Assembly: GCA_021777765.1 (NCBI GenBank)
Contig: JAJYDF010000012.1
Span: 1-64,000, forward strand
DNA: 64,000 nucleotides
Origin: Pseudomonadota bacterium
Lineage (GTDB): Bacteria > Pseudomonadota > Gammaproteobacteria > DASZBR01
Direction of reading: 5' to 3'
Within the stretch, counting starts at the first letter, position 1. Every line of letters begins with the position of its first letter. A model generated the notes under the pieces. That model searched no databases and was not told the origin of the DNA. It saw only the letters and a list, made by a program, of their open reading frames with translations. Positions 36,328 through 45,581 of the stretch are shown here, in pieces. The translations under genes and the position numbers were made by a program.

Positions 36328-37626
36328 ATGTTAAATTATATAGTTAAACCTTCATCAAAATTACACGGTGTCATTACAATTCCTCCATCCAAATCTCACA
36401 CGTTACGCGCAATTTTATTTGCCAGTATGGCTCATGGTACCAGTAAAATTCATCATTATTTACACTCGCCTGACACCGCAGCGATGATTAATGCCTGTCA
36501 ATTATTAGGTGCAAAAATTACCGTAAATGAAGAGGTATTAATTATTGAAGGTACAGCAGGAAAACCAACCGTGCCTGAAAATATTATTGATGCTGGCAAT
36601 GCAGGAATTGTTTATCGATTTGTAGCGGCTATCGCATCATTACTATCTGGATATACTGTTATTACTGGCGATCATTCAATTCGAAGTAATAGACCTATTC
36701 AACCATTGCTTGATGCATTAACGCAATTAAATACATTTGCAGTTTCTACCCGAGAAAATAGTTATGCACCAATTATTATTAAAGGACCATTACAACCTGG
36801 TAAAACTTCTTTAACTGGCGAAGATTCACAACCGGTATCTGGTTTATTAATTGCTGCTGCATTTGCGAAAGGTCAAATTGATATTACTGTAAAAAATCCA
36901 GGTGAAAAACCATGGATAGATTTAACATTAGAGTGGTTTAAACGATTAAAAATACCTTACGTTAATGAAAATTATGAACACTATGTTATGTATGGCAATA
37001 CGCAATTTGATGGATTTGAATATACAGTGCCAGCAGATTTTAGCTCAGCAGCTTTTCCCATAGTAGCAGCATTAATTACACACTCTGAAATCACATTGCA
37101 ACATATCGATATGAATGATATTCAAGGCGACAAAGCCATCATTCCTGCATTACAAGAAATGGGTGCGAATATTGATTACGATGATCAAAAACATTTATTA
37201 CATATTCGTAAAACTGATCAATTAATTGGCAAAACAATTAATGTAAATGATTTTGTTGATGCTATACCGATATTAGCAGTCGTTGGTTGTTTTGCGAAAG
37301 GCACGACACAAATTGTTGGTGGCGCGATCGCGAAACATAAAGAATCTGATCGATTAGTTGCAATGACCACAGAATTACGCAAAATGGGCGTAGATATCAC
37401 TGATAATGAAGATGGTTTAATTATTCATCAATCAGTCATAAATGGTGCTGAATTAAAGAGTTATCATGATCATCGTATTGCGATGTCTTTGGCAATCGCG
37501 GGGCTGATTAGTAATGGCAATACTATAATTAAAGATGTTGCTTGTGTTACAAAAACTTTTCCCCATTTTGCTGAAAAAATGAAAATGTTAGGAATGGATA
37601 TTTCGGAGCAAGATTCTGTTGGGTAA
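36328..37626 (+). CDS. aroA: EPSP synthase
   Basis: AroA adds PEP to shikimate-3-phosphate. Motifs are IPPSKSHTLRA near 18-28, GNAGIVYRF at 90-98, QPVSGLLIA, PADFSSAAFP, KESDRLVAMTTELRKMG and DHRIAMSLAIAG. In the PEP-site loop the usual Thr97 and Pro101 (E. coli numbering) are Ile94 and Phe98 here. Changes at both positions resemble the T97I/P101S pattern known to reduce glyphosate sensitivity. Length 432 is normal. It is on the operon after the aminotransferase. Confidence 0.96.
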   Translation: MLNYIVKPSSKLHGVITIPPSKSHTLRAILFASMAHGTSKIHHYLHSPDTAAMINACQLLGAKITVNEEVLIIEGTAGKPTVPENIIDAGNAGIVYRFVAAIASLLSGYTVITGDHSIRSNRPIQPLLDALTQLNTFAVSTRENSYAPIIIKGPLQPGKTSLTGEDSQPVSGLLIAAAFAKGQIDITVKNPGEKPWIDLTLEWFKRLKIPYVNENYEHYVMYGNTQFDGFEYTVPADFSSAAFPIVAALITHSEITLQHIDMNDIQGDKAIIPALQEMGANIDYDDQKHLLHIRKTDQLIGKTINVNDFVDAIPILAVVGCFAKGTTQIVGGAIAKHKESDRLVAMTTELRKMGVDITDNEDGLIIHQSVINGAELKSYHDHRIAMSLAIAGLISNGNTIIKDVACVTKTFPHFAEKMKMLGMDISEQDSVG

Positions 37627-37640
37627 TACAATGATAGATT

Positions 37641-37833
37641 GTAGCCTGGGTGGAGCAAATGAAAATTATATTTATGTGACATAATAAGAGTTTATTTACG
37701 ATTTTTATTTAAAACCACTGCGTAACCCGGGAAATTAATTTCCCTGGGTTATGCCAAAGGTTAAAATAGATATAATTGAAGACATCATGCTGATCATGTT
37801 ATTCAATGCTATCATTTGCTCCACCCAGGCTAC
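37641..37833. repeat. MITE-like repeat family 3, copy B (~193 bp)
   Basis: It starts GTAGCCTGGGTGGAGCAAAT and ends ATTTGCTCCACCCAGGCTAC, a perfect 20-bp inverted repeat. The inner GTAACCCGGGAAATTAATTTCCCTGGGTTAT core is present. It separates aroA and aroK. Confidence 0.92.
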
Positions 37834-37858
37834 TAATAATTTTTGATGAGTGGTTAAT

Positions 37859-38374
37859 ATGAATATTATTCTAATCGGTTTTAAAAATAGCGGCAAAACG
37901 ACAATCGGTAAAATGATAGCGCATACCTTAAACTATCAATTTATAGATACTGACACGTTGTTAGAAAAATATTATTTTCGGGAAAAAGGATTATTATTGC
38001 CTGTACACAAAATCCAGCATCAAGAAGGTGATGTTAAATTTCGTCAATTAGAAAAAGATGCTATTCACACTTTAACAAACGTCAAAAAAACGGTAATTGC
38101 TACAGGTGGCGGTAGTATTTTAAATAAAGATAATGTTAATTTTTTTAAGAAGATTGGAAAATTAATTTATTTGTATGTACCAAAAAATATTTTATCAGAA
38201 CGTACATTGCAAGGACGTCTTCCCACATTTATAGATCCCAAAAATCCTGAAAAAAGTTTTGAAAAAATGTTCGATGAAAGAAAAGATATCTATGAAAATA
38301 TCGCTGATTATCAGGTGGAAGCTTTTGATAAAACAAATGATGAAATTGTCGATGAGATTGTGAAATTAATTTAA
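37859..38374 (+). CDS. aroK: Shikimate kinase
   Basis: This 171-residue kinase phosphorylates shikimate. Walker A is GFKNSGKTTIGK, the substrate Asp lies in IDTDTLLE, the Arg in FRQLEKDAI, the glycine loop in IATGGGSIL, and the lid Arg in LQGRLPTFID. An insertion of about 12 residues (YFREKGLLLPVHK) sits after the substrate Asp, longer than in E. coli AroK. I prefer the ATG at 37859 over the GTG at 37850, which has no better ribosome site. The MITE-like repeat lies just upstream. Confidence 0.9.
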   Translation: MNIILIGFKNSGKTTIGKMIAHTLNYQFIDTDTLLEKYYFREKGLLLPVHKIQHQEGDVKFRQLEKDAIHTLTNVKKTVIATGGGSILNKDNVNFFKKIGKLIYLYVPKNILSERTLQGRLPTFIDPKNPEKSFEKMFDERKDIYENIADYQVEAFDKTNDEIVDEIVKLI

Positions 38375-38380
38375 CACACA

Positions 38381-38417
38381 TTTTTTCCCTTCTCCCACAA
38401 GCGGGATTTGGAAAAAA
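38381..38417. repeat. Hairpin repeat family 2, copy f (degenerate)
   Basis: CCTTCTCCCACAAGCGGGATTTGG is a diverged copy between aroK and aroC. Confidence 0.7.
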
Positions 38418-38438
38418 GCATTAATAGGAGAAAAATAT

Positions 38439-39530
38439 ATGTCCAGTAATTCCTTCGGAAATATTTTCCGAATTACTACCTGGGGCGAATCCCACGGTAA
38501 AGCCGTTGGTGTTGTGATAGATGGTTGTCCTGCTGGTCTCGAATTAACGGCAGAAGATATCAATCAAGAATTAGCATTGCGTGCACCTGGAAAAACGCCT
38601 TACACAACGCCAAGACAAGAAAAAGATATTGCAGATATTTATTCAGGTGTATTTGAAGGAGTAACAACAGGAACACCCATTTCAATTATTATCATGAATG
38701 CTGATGCTGATTCCAGTAAATATGAACCTATTAAAAAATTATTACGTCCAGGCCATGCTAATTTTACCTATTTAGAAAAATACGGTGTTTTTGATTATCG
38801 TGGTGGTGGACGTTCATCTGCGCGTGAAACTGCATGTCGCGTTGCAGCCGGTGCTGTAGCAAAAAAATTATTAAATCATTTTCATATTAAAACCTGTGCT
38901 TATATTTCTGCAATTGCAGATGTCACAGCACAACCTCATTTTGATGATATCAAAAAATTAAAAAAAGCCACTTATGACAGTGCTATTTTTTGTCCCGATG
39001 AAAAAGCGGATCAATTAATGCGCCTAAAAATTGACGAAGCAAAAGAAGCCGGTGATTCTTTAGGTGGTGTTGTTGAATTTTTAGCAACAGGATTACCGGT
39101 TGGATTAGGTGACCCAATTTATGAAAAATTAGAAGCAAATTTAGCAAAAGCGATGTTAAGTTTACCTGCGACAAAAGGATTTGAAATTGGTGAAGGATTT
39201 AGAGCTACGCAATTAACAGGATCACAACATAATGATCCATTTATTACTAAAAATAATGTGATACAAACTGAAACAAATCTTGCGGGTGGCACATTAGGTG
39301 GAATTTCAACAGGAATGCCTTTAAAAGGTAGAGTAGCATTTAAACCCACATCCAGTATTAAAAAAGAACAACATACCGTTGATACCAAAGGTAAAGCCAG
39401 CACATTTAAATTACCAGAAGGTTCGCGTCATGATCCTTGTGTGGCAATTAGGGCGGTACCTATTGTTGAAGCAATGTGTGTATTAGTTTTGGCAGATGCA
39501 TTATTACTTAATCGTTGTGCGAAAATATGA
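38439..39530 (+). CDS. aroC: Chorismate synthase
   Basis: AroC converts EPSP to chorismate with reduced FMN. Signatures are ITTWGESHGKAVGVVIDGCP, DYRGGGRSSARETACRVAAGAVA and SRHDPCVAIRAVPIVEAM. Length 363 is normal. A TAGGAG ribosome site precedes the ATG. The stop overlaps the aroB start (ATGA). Confidence 0.97.
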   Translation: MSSNSFGNIFRITTWGESHGKAVGVVIDGCPAGLELTAEDINQELALRAPGKTPYTTPRQEKDIADIYSGVFEGVTTGTPISIIIMNADADSSKYEPIKKLLRPGHANFTYLEKYGVFDYRGGGRSSARETACRVAAGAVAKKLLNHFHIKTCAYISAIADVTAQPHFDDIKKLKKATYDSAIFCPDEKADQLMRLKIDEAKEAGDSLGGVVEFLATGLPVGLGDPIYEKLEANLAKAMLSLPATKGFEIGEGFRATQLTGSQHNDPFITKNNVIQTETNLAGGTLGGISTGMPLKGRVAFKPTSSIKKEQHTVDTKGKASTFKLPEGSRHDPCVAIRAVPIVEAMCVLVLADALLLNRCAKI

Positions 39531-40660
39531 GAACTATTCAAGTCAATTTACAAAATCCCTATCCTATTTTTATTGAAGATGGTTTATTGCAAACCTCATT
39601 AATTGCAGATTTTATTCGTGATTTTGCCTATCATTTTGTAATAATTAGCGACCATAATATTAGCGATACTTTTGCTAAATATTTACATGTCAATTTATTA
39701 CAACATAATATGCATAGTTATTTATTATCTATGCCATCAGGCGAAGTGAATAAAACGCGTGAAATGAAACAACAATTAGAAGACGAATTATTTAAAGCGA
39801 AATGTGGCCGTGATACTTGCATAATTGCTGTGGGAGGTGGGGTAATTACTGATATGGCAGGTTTTATTGCTGCGACCTATTGTAGAGGCGTACCTATTGT
39901 TTATGTACCCACTTCTTTATTAGCAATGGTAGATGCAAGTATTGGTGGAAAAACAGCGGTCAATACACCGTATGGTAAAAATTTAATTGGCACATTTTCT
40001 CAACCACGTGCGGTATTTATCGACCCCGATACTTTGCAAAGTTTACCAGCGGCAGAATGGCATAATGGGATTGCAGAAATTATAAAGCATGCACTCATTG
40101 CAGATGCTGAAATGTTTGAATCATTGCAAAAGAATTCTGAAAAATTTATCAATGGCGAGGACAATTTTTTAAATTATTTAATTGAACGCAGTTGTGAAAT
40201 TAAAAAAGACATTGTTGAACAAGATGAAAAAGAAATGGGTATAAGACAATTATTAAATTGTGGGCATACTATTGGTCATGCTATCGAGAATATTGAAAAT
40301 TATCAAATAGGTCATGGCGAAGCCGTTGCGATTGGTATTGTGGTTGAAAGTTATATCGCTAAATTATGTGGTTATTTATCTGACCAAGATTTTCAAGCGA
40401 TTTTCGATATATTTCCATTGTATCAATTACCCATGAAAACCAAAGCATTTCACGATTTGGAAAAATTTAAAGAAGCTTTAATTTTAGATAAAAAAACAGT
40501 AGCCAATAATGTGCGATATGTTTTGTTAGATAAAATTGCGCATCCGCATAGTGAAGGTGGTGTATATAGTTCTATAGTAACACCTGAAATTTTAGAAAAT
40601 GCATTACTTTGGGCAAAGCAGAATTTCAGTTCCACACCCCTTTTGTCGCAAGGACAATAA
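39527..40660 (+). CDS. aroB: 3-dehydroquinate synthase
   Basis: AroB cyclises DAHP using NAD and a divalent metal. Motifs are VGGGVITDMAGFIAATYCRG, PTSLLAMVDASIGGKTAVN, GKNLIGTF and the metal ligands in NCGHTIGHAIE and HGEAVAIG. I chose the ATG at 39527, which overlaps the aroC stop by 4 bp; a TTG at 39515 would add four residues inside aroC. The resulting length is 377. Confidence 0.96.
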   Translation: MRTIQVNLQNPYPIFIEDGLLQTSLIADFIRDFAYHFVIISDHNISDTFAKYLHVNLLQHNMHSYLLSMPSGEVNKTREMKQQLEDELFKAKCGRDTCIIAVGGGVITDMAGFIAATYCRGVPIVYVPTSLLAMVDASIGGKTAVNTPYGKNLIGTFSQPRAVFIDPDTLQSLPAAEWHNGIAEIIKHALIADAEMFESLQKNSEKFINGEDNFLNYLIERSCEIKKDIVEQDEKEMGIRQLLNCGHTIGHAIENIENYQIGHGEAVAIGIVVESYIAKLCGYLSDQDFQAIFDIFPLYQLPMKTKAFHDLEKFKEALILDKKTVANNVRYVLLDKIAHPHSEGGVYSSIVTPEILENALLWAKQNFSSTPLLSQGQ

Positions 40661-40698
40661 TTTCTGGAAAAAATTTAACTTGATTAATGTATATTAAT

Positions 40699-40888
40699 GT
40701 AGCCTGGGTGAAGCAAATGAATATATTCAAAAAAGCAGTAAATTTTGCAATATACCATAGGCTATTATTTCCAACGGCGAAACCCGGGAGTCTATTTCCC
40801 GGGTTTCGCCTCAGTTTTTAATATTGTTTATTAGTAATATATAACTATGAAATATAAATAAAATTTTCATTTGCTGCACCCAGGCTAC
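40699..40888. repeat. MITE-like repeat family 3, copy C (~190 bp)
   Basis: It starts GTAGCCTGGGTGAAGCAAAT and ends TTTGCTGCACCCAGGCTAC, with a central AACCCGGGAGTCTATTTCCC core. It fills the aroB-aroDE gap and accounts for the spurious upstream extension of the aroDE frame. Confidence 0.92.
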
Positions 40889-40927
40889 GACTCTTCTCAC
40901 CGAAGTGGGGAAAAAACAGGAGACATC

Positions 40928-42409
40928 ATGTTAATCACCGCCATAAATGCTACAAATCTCACCGACGCAAAACAACTCATTCAACAATCGCTCAATTTAA
41001 CTGATGGCATAGAATTACGCTTAGATTATTGGCAAGAATTAAATTTAAATCATATTAAAGAGTTACGAAAATTATTTACACTCCCCATGATATTTACTCT
41101 GCGGAAAAAATCTCAAGGTGGATTATATGAAAAAGATGAAAACACCAGATTAGTAGATATATTGGCGCTCTGTGAGTTAAACCCAAACTATATCGATTTA
41201 GAAGATGACGTACCGCTAGATTTTGTAGAAAAAATCAATTGTACATTCCCATCTATTAAAATCATCAGTTCACATCATAATTTTAAACAAACGCCAGATG
41301 ATTTAAATGCAGTATTAAATAAGATGATAAATCCGTTTACCTCAATTTATAAAATAGCAGCACAAGCGCACTCTGCAACTGATATGCTAAAAATGTTGTT
41401 ATTTATTAAAGAAAATAAACAGCGACATAAAATCTCAGGAATGTCTATGGGCGAATTTGGCACAGCCACACGCATTATCGCTCCGATAATTGGTAGCGAA
41501 TTAAGTTATGCCAGCGTTACTAATAATCAGGCAACCGCACCGGGACAATTAACTTTACAAGAATTAAATGAGATTTATCATTATCGCCAGTTAAATCAAG
41601 ACACATGCATTTACGCTTTATTAGGTGATCCAGTCAGTAAAAGTATTGGCCATTTATGGCATAATAAGGCTTTTAATTTATTAGATAAAAATGCAGTTTA
41701 TATTAAAATTCGCACCTTGGCTGATGAGGTTGTGCAAGTATTACAGAAGTGCAGGCAACTACCCTTCTCTGGTTTTAGTGTGACCATGCCATTAAAAGAA
41801 TTGGTTTTTCCAGCAATTGATCAAATAGAGCTCGATGCAAAAGCGATCGGTGCAATCAACAGCATTGTATTAGAAAATAATCATTTATATGGATTTAATA
41901 CCGATGGTGTTGCTGCAATTGATGCTTTGATGCAATTCTTACCAGAAATTAAACGGAAAAAAATAGTGATATTAGGTGCAGGTGGCGCTGCGAGAGCGCT
42001 TATTTATATTGCCAAACAGCGTGGTGCCGATGTCATCATTTTAAATCGCACTTTTGATAAGGCAAAAATATTAGCACATGAATTTAATTGCAAAGCCATT
42101 CAATTAGAAAAATTAAACGAAATAAAAATTCAAGGTTATGATGCAATAATAAATACCCTTCCTTATTCAGCACAAGAAAATGAAGCGGCATTATTCAAGC
42201 TAGACAATTTCATAGCCAATACCGTTGCAATGGATATTGTTTACAATCCCGCCGAAACCCCTTTTTTAAAATTAGCAAAACAAGCCGGATGTCGTTGTGT
42301 GTTTGGCTATGAAATGTTTAATCGACAAGCGATATTACAAGAAAAAAGGTGGTTTAATCTTATGCCTCAAGAAGTGAACAGTATGGGAGCATTAAACTTC
42401 AATTTATAA
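40928..42409 (+). CDS. aroDE: Bifunctional dehydroquinate dehydratase / shikimate dehydrogenase
   Basis: This is a 493-residue fusion. Residues 1-220 are a type I dehydroquinate dehydratase: ELRLDYW, catalytic His in ISSHHNF (near 116-117), Schiff-base Lys in YKIAAQAHS (K142) and SMGEFGTATR. Residues ~229-493 are shikimate dehydrogenase: LGDPVSKSIGHLWHN, GFSVTMPLKE, GFNTDG, the NADP loop ILGAGGAARA followed by LNRT, and FGYEMFNRQA. The order matches the plant DHQ-SDH enzyme and some chlamydial enzymes. The ATG at 40928 follows AGGAGA. The earlier in-frame ATG at 40871 lies in repeat DNA. Confidence 0.95.
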   Translation: MLITAINATNLTDAKQLIQQSLNLTDGIELRLDYWQELNLNHIKELRKLFTLPMIFTLRKKSQGGLYEKDENTRLVDILALCELNPNYIDLEDDVPLDFVEKINCTFPSIKIISSHHNFKQTPDDLNAVLNKMINPFTSIYKIAAQAHSATDMLKMLLFIKENKQRHKISGMSMGEFGTATRIIAPIIGSELSYASVTNNQATAPGQLTLQELNEIYHYRQLNQDTCIYALLGDPVSKSIGHLWHNKAFNLLDKNAVYIKIRTLADEVVQVLQKCRQLPFSGFSVTMPLKELVFPAIDQIELDAKAIGAINSIVLENNHLYGFNTDGVAAIDALMQFLPEIKRKKIVILGAGGAARALIYIAKQRGADVIILNRTFDKAKILAHEFNCKAIQLEKLNEIKIQGYDAIINTLPYSAQENEAALFKLDNFIANTVAMDIVYNPAETPFLKLAKQAGCRCVFGYEMFNRQAILQEKRWFNLMPQEVNSMGALNFNL

Positions 42410-42411
42410 AA

Positions 42412-45400
42412 TCAACGTCGTCGTAATGGTGATTGAGATTGATGTGTTGATAATTCTTTATCTCTCAATGCAGGTTGTTCATTATTTTTTTCGTCGAGCG
42501 GATTCATATAAGCATGACCTCGTAATCTGGGAGAAATATTGGCACTAATTAAAGATTGAAGATGATCTACATGTTTTGGGTTGTTTATGGATTTATATAA
42601 AATATTTTTATCATTCTCATTTAATTGTTTAATGAGGTATTTGAGTATTTCATCTCTCTTTTCTTGAATAAGAGTTATAGTAAGATGTTCAAAAGCATTA
42701 TGATAATATGACCCAGGGTTATTAAGTAATTTTAACGTATCTGAAGAGGAAAGATTTGCCAACTTCAGTAATGAAATTGCTTTTTCATCATTACACTTTT
42801 CGAGCATGTTTTCAAATTTCGATGGTTCTTTAAATTGCTCATATATATTAGAAAGAGATTTTGGCCCTAAGTGATCTTTGAATAAATCAAATGTACCATC
42901 AAAAAGTGATGAAAGCATTATTAATTTTAGTTGCTCTGGATTTGCTCGTTCAAATAATGAATTTATAAATGCAGGCTTTAAAGCGCATAATGAGCAGATA
43001 TTCTTAAATTGATTATTTAATAATAAATTGTCTAGTAATTGTTTTTGTTGATTCTCGCTCAATTCAAATTTTGCAAGTAATAAGTTATTTATAACATCCA
43101 TTTTGTTTTCTTCAACTGCAATCTGAAATATTGTTTGAGCAATAGGGTTATCGGGTTCCATATTTGATATGTGTTGTTTTAACAAGTCATAATTATATTG
43201 ATTAAAGTAGCATATAGATAAAAGCAATTTCAAACTAATTTCTTTATTAACGTTTTCTTTTTCCATCGAAGGGTTGGTTTGTAATTGTGTTATTTCTTTG
43301 GTAATAAGAGAGACTATTTCTGATAAATTTTGTGAATTGGTGAATAAAGGAAAATTTGTATTATTTACTAGGTCATCTATAGATGGTATATAAGTGCCAC
43401 TCTCTTCTGCTATTTGCCGTGCTTTCCAACTGTTAACTAGATTTTGAAATAGTCCTAGTGTTGGTTGTGGAATGACTTCTTTAATGCCCGGATTATTTTC
43501 CAAAGAAATTTGAAAATAATTATCATCTCTGCAACATAACATTGAACCACCAATAATTAATATATAAAAATTTTTCATGTATTCTGTCAAGATTGGAGTT
43601 TGATCCTTTCTTGTAGATGGTAATGTTTTGTTATATACAATGCTTTGAATAAGTTTTGATGTTACCCAAGGATGTTTAGTCACCAACTCTGTATTTACAG
43701 TATCAGGTGATGAGTAGTATGCAACAGCTTCCATGTTATGCGTAAATACTAATCCATTATGGACATTTTTATGTTTATCAAAATAATCAACCATAGAAGG
43801 TACATTTAGAAGATTGTGTGATTCCTCAACTTGTGTAAGAGCGGATAGAAGTACCAAATCTTTTTCGATCAGACTGTCCACAACATCTTTCCACCCATTT
43901 GTTATTGCATATTCTGTAAACGATAAGTTTTCTGATAAAGGAGGTAATGATTCGAGTCTGATACATATATATTCAACTAGTTTGCGATTATTAGTTGGTA
44001 CAGCAGCAACAAGTAATGCACGATGAGCAAAAATATTGTCTGATTGTAGTATCTGATCGAGAGTGGGGTCTGAGATAATCGTGTCGATGGGATAGCCATT
44101 ATTTATGAGTGTAGATATTTTGCTTGCGAAAGTGAGGCTAATTAAATTATTGTTGAAGTTAAGATCTTTATGTAGTTTATCTGCTACTTCTTTCCACTTT
44201 TTTAGTATAATATCGTATTTGTTTTGAATTAAATTGTTAATTGCATTAATATTTAACCGATGATCCTCATCAGTAATACCCATTGTTTGTAAATAGTCAA
44301 TCAATAATTGATATTCAGCTGAACCATCTGAATGAGACTTCATATAATCCATAAATGATTCATAAAAAGCTATTTTCCATTTAGATAATTGAAATATCGG
44401 TAATGCATTTGGGTTTGATAAAGCGTCTGAAAATGAATTATCACCCGAGCCTGCAATAATATTCGAAGTAGAGATTAATATTTTTCGATCGTGTTCATTT
44501 AGCCCTTGAAAGTCTATACATCTGCACACTTTACCATTTTTATCACCAGAGATAGGAATAACTTCTTCTGTTCCATCCGGTTTTATTTTAATAAGGGATG
44601 ATATATTTTTTTCTCTCAGTATGGCAATTAATGATTGATCGTTCAGATATTTATGAGGTATGAAAACATCAATATTATTTTTATTAACGCTAGAATCAAT
44701 ACTGATTGATATAAAGTTATTGCAAGCCTGCTGATTTTGCACATAACCTACAGTGAGATAATTATTCGAAAAATAATTTGTTACTTTATCTGAAACATTT
44801 GAAAGATTGCTTTTTTGTAAGAGTGTTAAAAGATTTTTATTTTCAAGATTTAACAACGATTCTAATTTTTCTTGATCGTTCGTTGCACGATGAGCTTGTT
44901 CCCAAATCTTTTCGTCAAATTTGACACCAGCATCAATCTTTCTAAAGCCCAGTGAACATTCTGCATCAAGTAATCGTTGTTTTTCCATCTCCGGTGTTTT
45001 TACCATAGGTCCATATTCACAAATTGACAATTTAAAACAATTTGGTTTTACATAATTGAGTAAATATCGATTATGCTTGATTTTCATTGATACATTTAAA
45101 TATAAATCGGTATTTTGCAGATGATGAGAAAGTTCCGGGCTATTTTTAATAGTATGGAAGACCCTTTTTTCTAGACTTTCATCGTTTTTATCATCAGGTG
45201 ACCAATCTGTTAACAAGACAATATTTTTCTTGTACTCTTGGTTTTGTATCAGTTCGGGATGTGATAGTGGACTAGTATAAACTTGCTTCTTAAGATCTTC
45301 TTCTATTAAATTGGAGGCAATTTCGCTCTTTTTTGAATCAATTAAAGCTATTAATTTAATTTGTGTATCTGTTCCTTCATACTGCTTAGCCAATTCAGAA

Positions 45401-45522
45401 TACATGTCTAAACCATGTTTAAAATCACCCAATCCATCAGGATTGTTATATACAAACACAGTGATGTATTTTACAGGGTTGGATTGATTCTCAGTATCTA
45501 ACTTGGGAGGTGTAGTACTCAT
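42412..45522 (-). CDS. Large unknown protein, GT-B/ankyrin-like; candidate effector, paralogue 1
   Basis: This 1036-residue protein is paralogous to its upstream neighbour along the whole length. The N-terminal ~380 residues look like a two-Rossmann fold: VFVYNNPDGLGDFKHGLDMY at 22-41, LLTDWSPDD, and a donor-site-like IIAGSGDNSFSDALSN around 355-370, suggestive of a GT-B glycosyltransferase but not proven. Around 490-560 there are ankyrin-like units (HRALLVAAVPTNNRKLVEYI, TEYAITNGWKDVVDSLIEKD). The remainder is helical, and the tail is polar (QSQSPLRRR), as in many type IV effectors. It has no signal peptide. It ends 3 bp from the convergent aroDE gene. Confidence 0.75.
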   Translation of the reverse strand: MSTTPPKLDTENQSNPVKYITVFVYNNPDGLGDFKHGLDMYSELAKQYEGTDTQIKLIALIDSKKSEIASNLIEEDLKKQVYTSPLSHPELIQNQEYKKNIVLLTDWSPDDKNDESLEKRVFHTIKNSPELSHHLQNTDLYLNVSMKIKHNRYLLNYVKPNCFKLSICEYGPMVKTPEMEKQRLLDAECSLGFRKIDAGVKFDEKIWEQAHRATNDQEKLESLLNLENKNLLTLLQKSNLSNVSDKVTNYFSNNYLTVGYVQNQQACNNFISISIDSSVNKNNIDVFIPHKYLNDQSLIAILREKNISSLIKIKPDGTEEVIPISGDKNGKVCRCIDFQGLNEHDRKILISTSNIIAGSGDNSFSDALSNPNALPIFQLSKWKIAFYESFMDYMKSHSDGSAEYQLLIDYLQTMGITDEDHRLNINAINNLIQNKYDIILKKWKEVADKLHKDLNFNNNLISLTFASKISTLINNGYPIDTIISDPTLDQILQSDNIFAHRALLVAAVPTNNRKLVEYICIRLESLPPLSENLSFTEYAITNGWKDVVDSLIEKDLVLLSALTQVEESHNLLNVPSMVDYFDKHKNVHNGLVFTHNMEAVAYYSSPDTVNTELVTKHPWVTSKLIQSIVYNKTLPSTRKDQTPILTEYMKNFYILIIGGSMLCCRDDNYFQISLENNPGIKEVIPQPTLGLFQNLVNSWKARQIAEESGTYIPSIDDLVNNTNFPLFTNSQNLSEIVSLITKEITQLQTNPSMEKENVNKEISLKLLLSICYFNQYNYDLLKQHISNMEPDNPIAQTIFQIAVEENKMDVINNLLLAKFELSENQQKQLLDNLLLNNQFKNICSLCALKPAFINSLFERANPEQLKLIMLSSLFDGTFDLFKDHLGPKSLSNIYEQFKEPSKFENMLEKCNDEKAISLLKLANLSSSDTLKLLNNPGSYYHNAFEHLTITLIQEKRDEILKYLIKQLNENDKNILYKSINNPKHVDHLQSLISANISPRLRGHAYMNPLDEKNNEQPALRDKELSTHQSQSPLRRR

Positions 45523-45547
45523 ATTAAATCTTAATATTTTAATAATA

Positions 45548-45563
45548 TTAATTTGAGTATAGT
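45548..45563 (-). promoter_or_regulatory. Shared upstream element of the paralogue pair
   Basis: The minus strand reads ACTATACTCAAATTAA. The same 16-mer precedes the other paralogue at 48776-48791. It contains a TATACT -10-like hexamer 26-30 bp upstream of each ATG. Confidence 0.55.
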
Positions 45564-45581
45564 ATAAAAATTTTAAATTAT

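Noticed and set aside
40871..40927. Upstream extension of aroDE
   Set aside because: The extra residues come from the MITE-like repeat, while AGGAGA precedes the ATG at 40928 and family homology starts there.
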